A stretch of 64,000 nucleotides of DNA from Campylobacter ureolyticus (GTDB taxonomy: Bacteria; Campylobacterota; Campylobacteria; Campylobacterales; Campylobacteraceae): positions 992,001 to 1,056,000 of the forward strand of contig NZ_CP053832.1 in the NCBI RefSeq assembly GCF_013372225.1, in the 5' to 3' direction. Position 1 is the first letter of the stretch; every line of letters begins with the position of its first letter. The notes below the pieces were generated by a model that saw only the letters and a program-made list of their open reading frames with translations, did not search any database and was not told the DNA's origin. The translations under genes were made by a program, and so were the position numbers. Of the stretch, positions 26,866 through 37,118 are shown piece after piece.

Positions 26866-28278
26866 TTGGCTAAAAAAAGGGTTTTTGCAGGGTTTTTTAC
26901 TAATAGCATAGGAATACTTGTTTCTAGAATTTTAGGGCTTTTTAGAGACCTTTTAACAGCTAGTGTTTTGGGTGCTGGAGTTTGGAGTGATATTTTTTTT
27001 ATAGCATTTAAATTACCAAATTTATTTAGAAGGTTATTTGGCGAGGGAGCTTTTACGCAAGCTTTTTTACCAGGTTTTACTCAAGCTAAAAAAAAGGCTA
27101 TTTTTGCAACAACTGTTTTAATAAAATTTACTATTTTTATACTATTTTTAACTCTTTTAGTTAATGTTTTTGCTCCACTTTTTACAAAATTTTTAGCCCT
27201 TGGATTCGATAAGCAAACTATAAATTTAGCAGTTCCTTATGTAAGAATAAATTTTTGGTATTTAACTTTTATATTTTTAGTTACATTATTTGCCTCGCTT
27301 TTGCAATATAAAGATCATTTTGCAACAACAGCTTTTTCAACAGCACTGCTAAATATCTCAATGATAATATCTTTAGTTTTAGCAAAAGGAAAAGATGATG
27401 AAACTATAGTGTTATATCTTAGTGTAGGCGTTGTAATTGGTGGGATAATGCAACTTCTTGTGCATTTATTTGCTTTAAAAAAACTAAAATTATTAAGATA
27501 TTTTGGTGTTGGAATCACTGCATTAAAAAAAGGGAAAAAAGCTGATACAAAAGGCTTTTATAAAAATTTTTTTCACGGAGTAATTGGCTCAAGTGCAGCA
27601 CAAATTGGGGCTTTTATAGATACTTGGTTTGCAAGTTTTTTAGCTTTTGGAAGTATAAGCTATCTATACTATGCAAATAGAATTTTCCAGCTTCCTCTTG
27701 CTCTTTTTGCTATTGCACTATCAACAGCACTTTTTCCAAAAATTGCAAAGACAATAAGTAAAAATGATGATAAAACTGCTTTGATTCTTCTTTCTAAAGC
27801 ATTTCATCTACTTTTTGCCTTGCTTTTATTTTCTACAATTGGTGGTGTTATTTTAAGTAAAGAAATAATTTGGCTTTTGTTTGAAAGAGGTGCTTTTACA
27901 AGAAGTGACACTATAAATTCAATGCTTGTTTTAAGTATGTTTATGATTGGACTGCTTCCTTTTGGACTAGCTAAAATTTTTTCACTCTGGCTTTATGCAA
28001 AAAATAAACAAAATATAGCTGCAAAAATTGCAATTAAAAGCCTTATTTTAAATGTAATAAGCTGTTTTTTACTCATAAAACCACTTGGCGCAGCAGGTCT
28101 AGCACTAGCTAGCTCAATTGGGGGATTTTACCTATTTATTATGAATTTAAAAGAGTTTGGCTTTAGAAATTTTTTAGATATAATAAGCCCTAAAAAAATC
28201 TTTATAATACTTGCTTTATGCTTAGTAGAGGTTTTATTGCTTTTAGTTTTTAAGGAAATAATTAATGATTATATTTGA
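26866..28278 (+). CDS. murJ: Lipid II flippase MurJ
   Basis: Moves lipid-linked peptidoglycan precursor across the inner membrane. The 470 residues give about 13-14 membrane helices and match the MurJ/MviN start: [30 protein letters not shown], then [24 protein letters not shown], both highly conserved in the family. The start is TTG at 26866 with AGGTAG upstream. It overlaps cysS by 14 bases, heading a long plus-strand gene series. Confidence 0.96.
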   Translation: MAKKRVFAGFFTNSIGILVSRILGLFRDLLTASVLGAGVWSDIFFIAFKLPNLFRRLFGEGAFTQAFLPGFTQAKKKAIFATTVLIKFTIFILFLTLLVNVFAPLFTKFLALGFDKQTINLAVPYVRINFWYLTFIFLVTLFASLLQYKDHFATTAFSTALLNISMIISLVLAKGKDDETIVLYLSVGVVIGGIMQLLVHLFALKKLKLLRYFGVGITALKKGKKADTKGFYKNFFHGVIGSSAAQIGAFIDTWFASFLAFGSISYLYYANRIFQLPLALFAIALSTALFPKIAKTISKNDDKTALILLSKAFHLLFALLLFSTIGGVILSKEIIWLLFERGAFTRSDTINSMLVLSMFMIGLLPFGLAKIFSLWLYAKNKQNIAAKIAIKSLILNVISCFLLIKPLGAAGLALASSIGGFYLFIMNLKEFGFRNFLDIISPKKIFIILALCLVEVLLLLVFKEIINDYI

Positions 28279-29647
28279 TAGTGTTATGAAAAAAAAGGTA
28301 AATTTTGAACCTATTGATAAAAATATTGTAAGAATTTATCTATGTGGTCCAACAGTTTATGATGATGCTCACTTAGGACATGCAAAAAGTGCAGTTAGTT
28401 TTGATCTATTAAGAAGAGTTTTTATAAATTTAGGTTACGAGGTTAAATTTGTAAGAAATTTTACCGATATTGATGATAAAATTTTAAATAAAATGAAAAC
28501 TAGCGGCAAAAGTTTAGAGGAAATTACAAATTTTTACATCAAAAGATATTTAGATGATATGGAAAGTTTAAATGTTTTAAAGCCAAATTTGGCCCCAAAA
28601 GCAACTGAAAATTTACAAAACATAATAAACTATATCTCAAATTTACTTGATAATGGCATGGCTTATAAGATCGAAAATGACGGCATTTACTTTGATACAC
28701 AAAAAGATGAAAATTATCTTAGTTTAAGTGGAAAAAGTTTTGATGATGAAAGCTTAGCAAGGGTTAAAAGTAATGAGTTAAAGCACGACTCAAAAGACTT
28801 TGTTTTATGGAAATTTGATGAGTTATGGTATGAAAGTCCTTTTGGAAAAGGAAGACCAGGTTGGCATACAGAGTGCGTTGCTATGATAAAAGCTCATCTT
28901 GATTCAAACAATAAATTCTACTCAATTGACATTCATGCAGGAGGAATGGATCTACTTTTTCCACATCATGAAAATGAAGCTGCACAGTGTAGATGTGGTG
29001 AGTATAAAAATCTTTCAAAATACTGGATGCATAATGGCTTTGTTCAAATAGACAATCAAAAAATGAGTAAAAGTTTAAATAATAGTTTTTTTATAAAAGA
29101 TGCTTTAAAATTAGTTCCTGGCGAAGCTTTAAGATTCTATCTTCTAAGTTCGCACTATAGGGCAAATTTTAACTATAACTTAGAAGATTTAAAAGCCTCT
29201 AAAAAAAGGCTTGATAAAATTTATAGACTTTTACAAAGAGTTAATAACTCCAAGATAGGAGAGTTAAATTTAGAGTTTAAAGATGAGATAATAAAAGCTT
29301 TAAGTGATGATTTAAATACATCAAAAGCTTTTGCCGCAATTGATGATTTTGTAAATTTAAGTAACGATTTTTTAGATAAATTCCCAAAAGACAGATCTAA
29401 AAAAGGCGAAATTTTAGCAAATTTATGGTTCATTAAAAATATTTTTGGAATTCTAGAAGATAAAAATTACTTTAAATTTGGCGTAAGCAATGAACAAAAA
29501 GAGGAAATTGAAAATTTAATAAATCAAAGATATGAAGCTAAAAAAGAAAAAAATTTTATAAAAGCTGATGAAATAAGAGATAAATTATTAAAAAATGGAA
29601 TTTCTATAATGGACACGCCAAATGGCACAACTTGGGAGAAGATTTAA
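28265..29647 (+). CDS. cysS: Cysteine--tRNA ligase
   Basis: Charges tRNA-Cys. The 460 residues show [18 protein letters not shown] (zinc Cys plus the HIGH-type motif HLGH), [12 protein letters not shown] and HHENEAAQC (remaining zinc ligands), and KMSKSLNN (KMSKS loop). Length is standard. The ATG at 28265 is inside the end of murJ; the first residue to match the family is about Phe4 ([10 protein letters not shown]). Confidence 0.97.
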   Translation: MIIFDSVMKKKVNFEPIDKNIVRIYLCGPTVYDDAHLGHAKSAVSFDLLRRVFINLGYEVKFVRNFTDIDDKILNKMKTSGKSLEEITNFYIKRYLDDMESLNVLKPNLAPKATENLQNIINYISNLLDNGMAYKIENDGIYFDTQKDENYLSLSGKSFDDESLARVKSNELKHDSKDFVLWKFDELWYESPFGKGRPGWHTECVAMIKAHLDSNNKFYSIDIHAGGMDLLFPHHENEAAQCRCGEYKNLSKYWMHNGFVQIDNQKMSKSLNNSFFIKDALKLVPGEALRFYLLSSHYRANFNYNLEDLKASKKRLDKIYRLLQRVNNSKIGELNLEFKDEIIKALSDDLNTSKAFAAIDDFVNLSNDFLDKFPKDRSKKGEILANLWFIKNIFGILEDKNYFKFGVSNEQKEEIENLINQRYEAKKEKNFIKADEIRDKLLKNGISIMDTPNGTTWEKI

Positions 29648-31381
29648 ATGAAAAAAAGCGAATTAAATAAAGGCTTAAAAGAAGTTTTTAAAAGATTTTT
29701 GCCCTACATAAAAAATTATATACCACAATTTTGTTTTGCAATAATAGGTATGATTATGGCAGCAGCTGGAACATCGCTAACTGCATGGCTTATAGAACCT
29801 GTTTTAAATAAAATTTTTATAGAAAAAAATGAAAATTTACTATATATTTTACCTTATGCAGTTATTTTTGTATATTTTATAAAAGGAGCTGGTGGATATA
29901 TGCAAAGATATTTTACCGTTTATATAGGTCAAGATATTATACGAGAATTTAGAGAAAAAATGGTAAAAAATCTAACTAATTTGGATATGAAATTTTTTAA
30001 CGAAATACGCACAGGTGAACTAATAAGTAGAACTATAAATGACATCGATAGAATTAGAAATATAGTATCAAATATGATACCTGAGTTTTTTACAAATTTA
30101 CTTACCATTATTGGTCTTTTAGGTGTTGTAATTTACCAAAGTCCAAAACTTGCTTTTTTTGCTTTAATCATACTTCCGGCAGCTATTTACCCACTAAGTT
30201 TATTAGCAAAAAAAATGAAAAAAATATCAAGAGAGTCCCAAGAAAAAACATCTGATATAAGCTCAGTTTTAAGCGAAATTTACACAAATATAGAGATAAT
30301 TAAAGCAAATAACACAGAAGAAAAAGAGCTAAATAGATTTAAAAAAGAAAATAATAAGTTTTTTAAACTAAACTTAAAATCAGTTAAAATAAACGAACTC
30401 GTAAGCCCATTAATGGAGACTTTGGGTTCAGTTGGAGTTGCAGTTGTTATAATCGTTGGTGGAAAAAGCGTTATTGATGGCACAATGAGCGTAGGAAGTT
30501 TCTTTTCGTTTTTAACAGCACTTTTTTTACTTTATACCCCAATTAAAAAAATATCAAGTCTTTACAATAACATGCAAGATGCAGTAGCTGCAAGTGAAAG
30601 AACATTTGAGCTAATTGATAAAACACCTTCAATTATTGGAGGGACTAAAAATTTTCCAAACGATGCAAAAAGCATAACATATCAAGATGTTTATTTAAAA
30701 TATGGTGATAAAGATGTTTTAAAAGGCATTAGCTTTAACGCTTATAAAGGCGAAATTATAGCCTTAGTTGGTGGAAGCGGAGGCGGAAAAACATCTATTA
30801 TAAACACGCTTTTAAGATTCTACGACATTAATAGCGGAAATATTTTGGTAAATAATAGCGATTTATATGAATTTAGCCTAAAAAGCTTAAGACAAAATAT
30901 AGGACTTGTTAGTCAAAGAGTTTATATTTTCAACGACACGATTGCAAATAATGTAGCATATAGTGGTGAATTTGATGAAAAAAAAGTAATTAAAGCTTTG
31001 AAAATGGCAAATGCGTATGATTTTGTAATGAATTTAGAAAATGGTATAAATACCGTTTTAAATGAGTTTGGATCAAATTTAAGTGGTGGTCAAAGACAGC
31101 GTATTGCAATTGCTAGAATGCTTTATAAAGACCCACAAATCATAATCTTAGATGAAGCAACATCGGCACTTGATAACACAAGTGAAAATGCAATTACAGA
31201 AGTCATAGAAAATATCAAACAAGATAAAATTATATTTGTAGTTGCCCATAGACTTACAACCATAAAAAATGCAAATAATATCCTAGTTTTAAATGAAGGA
31301 AAAATTGTAGGTTTTGGAAGTGAAGAAAAATTAAGCCTTGAATGTGATGATTATAAAAAACTTAAAGGCACTTTTAATTAA
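29648..31381 (+). CDS. msbA: ABC exporter, MsbA-type lipid A flippase
   Basis: Half-transporter with six N-terminal membrane helices (about 20-310) and one ATPase domain (about 340-577): Walker A GGSGGGKTS, Q-loop LVSQRVYIFND, signature LSGGQRQRIAIARML, Walker B IIILDEATSALD, switch His in VAHRLTT. MsbA moves lipid A-core across the inner membrane. The family call rests on length, architecture and position next to other envelope genes; other homodimeric exporters look similar. The start follows the cysS stop directly. Confidence 0.88.
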   Translation: MKKSELNKGLKEVFKRFLPYIKNYIPQFCFAIIGMIMAAAGTSLTAWLIEPVLNKIFIEKNENLLYILPYAVIFVYFIKGAGGYMQRYFTVYIGQDIIREFREKMVKNLTNLDMKFFNEIRTGELISRTINDIDRIRNIVSNMIPEFFTNLLTIIGLLGVVIYQSPKLAFFALIILPAAIYPLSLLAKKMKKISRESQEKTSDISSVLSEIYTNIEIIKANNTEEKELNRFKKENNKFFKLNLKSVKINELVSPLMETLGSVGVAVVIIVGGKSVIDGTMSVGSFFSFLTALFLLYTPIKKISSLYNNMQDAVAASERTFELIDKTPSIIGGTKNFPNDAKSITYQDVYLKYGDKDVLKGISFNAYKGEIIALVGGSGGGKTSIINTLLRFYDINSGNILVNNSDLYEFSLKSLRQNIGLVSQRVYIFNDTIANNVAYSGEFDEKKVIKALKMANAYDFVMNLENGINTVLNEFGSNLSGGQRQRIAIARMLYKDPQIIILDEATSALDNTSENAITEVIENIKQDKIIFVVAHRLTTIKNANNILVLNEGKIVGFGSEEKLSLECDDYKKLKGTFN

Positions 31382-31437
31382 GAGAATTTAAAAGTAAGAT
31401 TTGTTAGAATACCGTTTATTTAAAAAAGGAATAAATT

Positions 31438-32499
31438 TTGAAATATGAAACACTAAAAAAAATATTTTTTCAATTTGACCCTGAAAATGCGCATTCCTTA
31501 GCTATGAAAGGGCTTAGATTTGCCAACAATAATCCATGGATTTTAAATGTAGTTGGTAGAAATTATTTACAAAATGATGAAATTTTAAAACAAAATTTAT
31601 GGGGGATTAACTTTGATAACCCCATCGGTTTAGCTGGAGGGTTTGATAAGGATGGTGTTGCACTAAAAGCTTTGCAAAGTCTTGGTTTTGGACATATTGA
31701 GTTTGGAACAGTTACGCCAAAACCACAACCTGGAAATGAAAAACCACGTCTTTTTAGACTTGTAAAAAATGAAAGTATTCAAAATGCTATGGGCTTTAAC
31801 AATGCAGGAATGGAAGTTGTTAAAAAAAATGTTTCAAAATTTTACCCACTAAATTCTGTTATAGTTGCAAATATAGGCAAAAATAAAATAACACCAAATG
31901 ATGAAGCTTTAAATGATTATGAAATACTTGTAAAAGAATTTGATGAAGTTTGTGATATGTTTGTTGTAAATTTAAGCTCACCAAATACTCCAAATTTAAG
32001 AGATTTACAAGAAAGTGAATATATAAAAAAATTTTTTGAAACTTTAAAGCCATTAACTAAAAAACCAATTTTACTTAAAATTTCACCTGATTTTGCATAC
32101 GATCAAGCTATTGAAATCTGCACCACAGCAGTAGAAAACAGAGCTGATGGGATAATAATAAACAATACAAGCATTGATTACTCTCTTTCACCAAATATAA
32201 AAGAACATAAAGGTGGTATTAGTGGAAAACTTATAACACATAAATCAAGAGAGCTTTTAAAAGCTATTTCTAAAGAATTATTTGGAAAAACAACTCTAAT
32301 AAGCTGTGGAGGTATAGATAGTGCCGAGGAAGCTTATGAAAGAATTAAATATGGTGCAAGTTTAATTCAAATTTACACTTCTTTTATTTTTAAAGGTCCA
32401 ACTATTGCAAAAGATATAAACGAAGGGCTTATAAAACTTCTTAAAAAAGATGGTTTTTCAAATATAAAAGAAGCTATCGGTATAGAAATAAAAAAATAA
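31438..32499 (+). CDS. pyrD: Dihydroorotate dehydrogenase, class 2 (quinone-linked)
   Basis: Oxidises dihydroorotate to orotate in pyrimidine synthesis, passing electrons to the quinone pool. The 353 residues have the N-terminal membrane-associating helices of class 2 enzymes (FDPENAHSLAMKGLRF), FMN-site segments NPIGLAGGFDKDG and GFNNAGME, and VNLSSPNTPNLRDLQ with the catalytic serine of class 2 (class 1 has Cys). The TTG start at 31438 is preceded by AAAAAGGA. Confidence 0.96.
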   Translation: MKYETLKKIFFQFDPENAHSLAMKGLRFANNNPWILNVVGRNYLQNDEILKQNLWGINFDNPIGLAGGFDKDGVALKALQSLGFGHIEFGTVTPKPQPGNEKPRLFRLVKNESIQNAMGFNNAGMEVVKKNVSKFYPLNSVIVANIGKNKITPNDEALNDYEILVKEFDEVCDMFVVNLSSPNTPNLRDLQESEYIKKFFETLKPLTKKPILLKISPDFAYDQAIEICTTAVENRADGIIINNTSIDYSLSPNIKEHKGGISGKLITHKSRELLKAISKELFGKTTLISCGGIDSAEEAYERIKYGASLIQIYTSFIFKGPTIAKDINEGLIKLLKKDGFSNIKEAIGIEIKK

Positions 32500-32511
32500 G
32501 AAGGGATAAAT

Positions 32512-33765
32512 TTGTTACCAAAATATAATAAATTTATATTAAAAAACGGACTTGAAATTTATCATGTCCCTATGAATTTAGGAAGTGATGTTATTAGTGT
32601 AAATGTTATTTATAGAGTTGGTTCAAGAAATGAAACTATGGGTAAAAGTGGCATAGCTCACATGCTTGAACATCTAAATTTTAAATCAACTAAAAATAGA
32701 AAAGCTGGAGAATTTGATGCAATAGTTAAAGGTTTTGGTGGTATTAATAACGCATCTACAGGCTTTGACTATACGCACTATTTTATAAAATGCTCAAATA
32801 AAAACTTAGAAAAATCACTTGAATTATATGCCGATATAATGGAAAATTTAAACTTAAATGATGAAGAATTTCAGCCTGAGAGAAATGTAGTTTTAGAAGA
32901 AAGGCTTTGGAGAACAGATAATAATCCTTTTGGATATCTATTTTTTAGACTTTTTAATAATGCATTTATATATCATCCTTATCATTGGACTCCAATTGGG
33001 TTTAAAGATGATATTAAAAATTGGAGTATTGATGACATAAAAAGATTTCACTCAATATATTATCAACCTAAAAATGCAACTTTATTAATAGTTGGTGATA
33101 TAGATGAAAAAACTGTCTTTAACCTATCAAAAAAATACTTTGAAAATATAAAAAATAGATGTGAAATACCAAATTTGCACACTTATGAACCAGTTCAAGA
33201 TGGAGAAAAATCATTTGTTATTCATAAACAAAGTGAAGTTGAAATTTTAGGACTTGCATATAAAATTCCACCATTTAAACACAAAGATAGAATCAAATTT
33301 GAAGCGATAAGTCAATATTTAAGTGGTGGTAAAAGCTCACTTTTAAATAGAGTTTTAGTTGATGAAAAAAACTTAGCAAACCAAATAGATACTTACAATC
33401 TTTCAAGTATTGATGAAAATTTATTTATAATTTTTGCAGTTTGCAATCCAGGAATTAGTGCAGATGAATTAAAAAATGAAATTTTAAAACTCATAGAGGA
33501 ACAAAAAGAAAATTTAATTAAAGATGATGAGATAGAAAAATTAAAAAATAGTGTAAAATCTGATTTTGTTTACTCATTTGACAACACTAGTAAGGTTTCT
33601 TCAATATATGCAAACTATATAATGTGTGGTGATATAGATATGCTTTTTAACTATCAAGACGATATAAACTCACTTAAAAAAGATGATATAAAAGAAGCTT
33701 TTAAAAAGTATTTTAATAAATCAAATTTGACAATTGGTGTTTTAAAAAACGGACAAAAGGAGTAA
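32512..33765 (+). CDS. M16 family zinc peptidase
   Basis: Predicted metallopeptidase with the inverted zinc motif HMLEH and the downstream glutamate in ERNVVLEERLWR. The 417 residues correspond to a two-domain M16 unit (active N-half, inactive C-half), as in processing-peptidase-like PqqL/YmxG proteins. No signal peptide is evident, suggesting the cytoplasm. TTG start at 32512 with AAGAAGGG upstream; dapA begins three bases after its stop. Substrate unknown; the same neighbour is remembered in C. jejuni. Confidence 0.92.
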   Translation: MLPKYNKFILKNGLEIYHVPMNLGSDVISVNVIYRVGSRNETMGKSGIAHMLEHLNFKSTKNRKAGEFDAIVKGFGGINNASTGFDYTHYFIKCSNKNLEKSLELYADIMENLNLNDEEFQPERNVVLEERLWRTDNNPFGYLFFRLFNNAFIYHPYHWTPIGFKDDIKNWSIDDIKRFHSIYYQPKNATLLIVGDIDEKTVFNLSKKYFENIKNRCEIPNLHTYEPVQDGEKSFVIHKQSEVEILGLAYKIPPFKHKDRIKFEAISQYLSGGKSSLLNRVLVDEKNLANQIDTYNLSSIDENLFIIFAVCNPGISADELKNEILKLIEEQKENLIKDDEIEKLKNSVKSDFVYSFDNTSKVSSIYANYIMCGDIDMLFNYQDDINSLKKDDIKEAFKKYFNKSNLTIGVLKNGQKE

Positions 33766-33768
33766 AAG

Positions 33769-34665
33769 ATGGAAAAAGCTATATTAAGTGGTGCCATGAC
33801 AGCACTTATTACACCACTTAAAAATGGTGCTTTGGATGAAAATGGTTATGCAAGACTTATAAAAAGACAAATTGAAAATGGCATAAACGCAGTAGTTCCA
33901 GTTGGTACAACTGGGGAAAGTGCAACACTAACTCATGATGAACATAGAAGATGTATTGAAATAGCAGTTGATGTATGCAAAAATACAGGCGTTAAAGTTA
34001 TAGCTGGTGCCGGAAGTAATGCAACCCATGAGGCGGTTGGACTTGCAAAATTTGCCAAAGAACATGGCGCGGATGCAATTTTATCAGTAGCGCCTTATTA
34101 TAACAAACCAACCCAGGAAGGGCTTTATTTACATTACAAAGAGTTAGCAGCTTCAGTTGATTTGCCTGTTCTTTTATATAATGTCCCGGGCCGTTGTGGA
34201 GTTGAAATTTCTACAGATACTATTATTAGACTTTTTAATGATTGTCAAAACATAATTGGTGTAAAAGAAGCAAGTGGAAATATAGATAAATGTGTTGATT
34301 TATCGGCTCATGAACCAAGGCTTTGTGTAATAAGCGGTGAAGATGCTATAAATTATCCAATTTTAAGCAATGGCGGAAAAGGAGTTATATCAGTTACTTC
34401 TAACCTACTTCCTGATTACACTGCGAAATTAACTAAATTTGCACTAGATAATGAGTTTTTAAAAGCAAAAGCAATAAATGATGATTTGTATAATATAAAT
34501 AAAGTTATGTTTTGCGAAAGCAACCCAATCCCTATAAAAGCAGCAATGTTTATAGCAGGATTAATTGATAGTTTAGAATACAGACTTCCTCTTTGCAAAC
34601 CAAGTAAAGAGAATTTATTAAAAATAGAAAAAATAATGAAACAATATGATATAAAAGGATTTTAA
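33769..34665 (+). CDS. dapA: 4-hydroxy-tetrahydrodipicolinate synthase
   Basis: First committed step of lysine and diaminopimelate synthesis: pyruvate plus aspartate semialdehyde. The 298 residues show the class I aldolase pattern: AMTALITPLKNGALD, PVGTTGESATLTHDEH, LLYNVPGRCGVEI with active Tyr and Arg, and GVKEASGNI with the Schiff-base lysine. Length is standard. An AAGGAG site precedes the ATG, and the stop overlaps the next ATG (TAATG). Confidence 0.97.
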   Translation: MEKAILSGAMTALITPLKNGALDENGYARLIKRQIENGINAVVPVGTTGESATLTHDEHRRCIEIAVDVCKNTGVKVIAGAGSNATHEAVGLAKFAKEHGADAILSVAPYYNKPTQEGLYLHYKELAASVDLPVLLYNVPGRCGVEISTDTIIRLFNDCQNIIGVKEASGNIDKCVDLSAHEPRLCVISGEDAINYPILSNGGKGVISVTSNLLPDYTAKLTKFALDNEFLKAKAINDDLYNINKVMFCESNPIPIKAAMFIAGLIDSLEYRLPLCKPSKENLLKIEKIMKQYDIKGF

Positions 34666-35444
34666 TGGATAATTTTTTTAAAAATAAAACGCTGGTTATA
34701 AGTGGTGGAACAAGAGGTATTGGAAGAGCAATAGTTGAAGAGTTTGCAAAAAATGGTGTAAATATAGCTTTTACATACAATTCAAATGAAGAACTTGCAA
34801 AAGAAATAGAAAAAGAATTAGCCGATAAATACGGTATAAAAGCTAAATCTTATCCTCTTAATATACTTGAACCTGAAACATATAAAGAACTATTTTTAGA
34901 AATAGACAAAGACTTTGATAGAGTTGATTTTTTCATATCAAATGCTATTATATCAGGTAGAGCCGTAGTTGGTGGATATACTAAATTTATGAGATTAAAA
35001 CCTCGTGGAATTAATAATATATTTACAGCAACAGTAAATGCCTTTGTAGTTGGCGCTCAAGAAGCAGCAAAAAGAATGCAAAAAAATGGCGGAGGCTCAA
35101 TTATCTCAATAAGTTCAACTGGAAATAGAGTATATATAGACAATTATTCAGGTCATGGAACATGTAAAGCAGCAGTTGAAGCTATGGTAAGATATGCAGC
35201 AACTGAACTTGGTGAATTTAATATAAGAGTAAATGCAGTAAGTGGTGGACCAATAGAAACTGATGCCTTAAGAGCTTTTGTAAACTATGAAGAAGTTAGA
35301 GATAAAACAGCTGAGCTTAGTCCTCTTGGCAGAATGGGTCAGCCAACTGATTTAGCAGGAGCATGTTTATTTATTTGTTCAGATAAGGCTAGCTGGGTTA
35401 CAGGACATACTTTTATAGTTGATGGCGGAACAACATTTAAATAA
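34665..35444 (+). CDS. Short-chain dehydrogenase/reductase, FabL-like enoyl-ACP reductase candidate
   Basis: The 259-residue protein has the NADP-binding glycine motif ISGGTRGIGRAI (12-23) and SNA at about 92-94. Its catalytic pair is Tyr161-x6-Lys168 (YSGHGTCK), not the usual Tyr-x3-Lys. Tyr-x6-Lys is the arrangement of enoyl-ACP reductases FabI and FabL. The downstream segment AVSGGPIETDALRAF closely follows what I remember of Bacillus FabL (AVSGGAIDTDALKHF). Databases often call such proteins 7-alpha-hydroxysteroid dehydrogenase; a fatty-acid role is better supported. Next to pgsA (phospholipid synthesis), overlapping it by one base. Confidence 0.85.
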   Translation: MDNFFKNKTLVISGGTRGIGRAIVEEFAKNGVNIAFTYNSNEELAKEIEKELADKYGIKAKSYPLNILEPETYKELFLEIDKDFDRVDFFISNAIISGRAVVGGYTKFMRLKPRGINNIFTATVNAFVVGAQEAAKRMQKNGGGSIISISSTGNRVYIDNYSGHGTCKAAVEAMVRYAATELGEFNIRVNAVSGGPIETDALRAFVNYEEVRDKTAELSPLGRMGQPTDLAGACLFICSDKASWVTGHTFIVDGGTTFK

Positions 35445-36001
35445 TGATAAATTTACCAAATGCTTTAGCTATTATTAGGATATTCTTATCATTTTTATTT
35501 TTCTTTTTACTTGTAAATTTAGGTGAAATTTGCCCAAATTTACATACTAGTTGGATAAATTATTTTGCAGTCGTTGTTTTTTTACTAGCATCAATTACTG
35601 ATTTTTTTGATGGATATATAGCAAGAAGCTGGAATCAAATAACCAAATTTGGTGAAATAATAGATCCGTTAGCTGATAAAATGCTAACTCTTGCTGGATT
35701 TATAGGACTAATGTATTTAGGACGAGCAAACCCATGGGCAATTTATCTAATACTTATAAGAGAGTTTTTTATAACTGGATTTAGAGTTATAATGGCAAGC
35801 GATGGGATAAAAGTAAGTGCTGGAATGGCTGGAAAAGTTAAAACTGTTTTTCAAATGATAACAATTATATTTTTAACAATGCAATGGTTTGGTGGCACAA
35901 TTTTACTTTGGATAAGTGTATTTTTAACGCTTTATTCAGGATTTTTATATATTTTTGGATATACAAAAGAAATAAAGCAAAGGAAAAAAAATAATGGATA
36001 A
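35444..36001 (+). CDS. pgsA: CDP-diacylglycerol--glycerol-3-phosphate 3-phosphatidyltransferase
   Basis: Makes phosphatidylglycerol phosphate, the acidic phospholipid precursor. The 185 residues have four or five membrane helices and the CDP-alcohol phosphotransferase motif D-x2-D-G-x2-A-R-x8-G-x3-D-x3-D in TDFFDGYIARSWNQ...GEIIDPLAD. Starts on the last base of the preceding gene (TAATG) and overlaps rseP by eight bases. Confidence 0.95.
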   Translation: MINLPNALAIIRIFLSFLFFFLLVNLGEICPNLHTSWINYFAVVVFLLASITDFFDGYIARSWNQITKFGEIIDPLADKMLTLAGFIGLMYLGRANPWAIYLILIREFFITGFRVIMASDGIKVSAGMAGKVKTVFQMITIIFLTMQWFGGTILLWISVFLTLYSGFLYIFGYTKEIKQRKKNNG

Positions 36002-37118
36002 AAAAAACTTAAATTTAGCCATTGTTTTAGTAGTTTTAGCTATAGCATTATGGCATTGGGGACCACTTTTTTTTGTAACTATTTTAGTAATTTCATTTTT
36101 GATTTTCTTTCATGAACTTGGACATTTTTTGGCAGCAAAGCAAGTTGGGGTTTGCGTAAATGTTTTTAGCATCGGTTTTGGAGAAAAAATTTATACTAAA
36201 AAATTTGGCTCTACAACTTATGCGTTAAGTGCAATTCCACTTGGCGGATATGTCCAGCTAAAAGGACAAGATGACGCCAACCCAGCACTTAAAAACTATG
36301 ATAAAGATAGTTATAACACTCTAAGCCCTTGGGGACGAATTTATATACTTCTTGCGGGACCATTTTTTAACCTTATTTTGGCATTTTTTATCTACATTGC
36401 GCTTGGATTTATCGGTGTTGAAAAACTAGCCCCTGTAGTTGGAAAGGTTATGGAAAACTCAGCTGCCAAAAGTGCAAATATAATGCCAAATGATAAAATT
36501 TTAAGCATTGATGGCAAGCCTATCAAAGAGTGGGATGATATCTCAAAACTAGTTACATTACAAACTATGAATATAGAGATTTTAAGAGATAAAAAAACTT
36601 TAAATTTAACTCTTACGCCAAAAACAGGAGATGCCAAAACTTTGTTTGGAGAAGATATTAAAAAGCCACTAATTGGAATAACTCCAAAAGGCGATTTTGT
36701 AAGAGTTTATCACAAAGGATTTAGCGCTATTCCATACGCTTTTAATGAAAGTCTTGAAGCCTCAAAACTCATCATAGTAAGCCTTCAAAAGCTAGTAAGT
36801 GGTGTTGTTTCAGTAAAAGAGATGGGCGGAATAGTCGCAATTACCGATATCACAACAAAAGCAGCAAGCATAAGTTTATCGGCGCTTTTGGTATTGACAG
36901 CGCTTATTTCAGTAAATTTAGGCATTTTAAACCTCTTTCCAATCCCTGTTCTTGATGGTGGGCATATAGTTTTTAACATTTATGAGATCATCTTTAAAAA
37001 GCCAGTTAGTGATAGAATTTTTGTAGGACTTAGCTATGTTGGAATGGCACTACTTTTCACGCTTATGGCATTTACTATCATAAATGATTTTTTAAGAATG
37101 TTTGGAGCATATAACTGA
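35994..37118 (+). CDS. rseP: Site-2 protease RseP (intramembrane zinc metalloprotease)
   Basis: Cleaves membrane proteins within the bilayer, classically anti-sigma factors. The 374 residues have the zinc motif HELGH in FFHELGHFLAAK, one PDZ domain (about 130-220; KSANIMPNDKILSIDGKPI), and the third ligand in FPIPVLDGGH. Four membrane helices are visible. E. coli RseP has two PDZ domains and 450 residues; a single PDZ is common in this phylum. No rseA/sigE pair is in the window, so substrates are unknown. Confidence 0.95.
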   Translation: MDKKNLNLAIVLVVLAIALWHWGPLFFVTILVISFLIFFHELGHFLAAKQVGVCVNVFSIGFGEKIYTKKFGSTTYALSAIPLGGYVQLKGQDDANPALKNYDKDSYNTLSPWGRIYILLAGPFFNLILAFFIYIALGFIGVEKLAPVVGKVMENSAAKSANIMPNDKILSIDGKPIKEWDDISKLVTLQTMNIEILRDKKTLNLTLTPKTGDAKTLFGEDIKKPLIGITPKGDFVRVYHKGFSAIPYAFNESLEASKLIIVSLQKLVSGVVSVKEMGGIVAITDITTKAASISLSALLVLTALISVNLGILNLFPIPVLDGGHIVFNIYEIIFKKPVSDRIFVGLSYVGMALLFTLMAFTIINDFLRMFGAYN

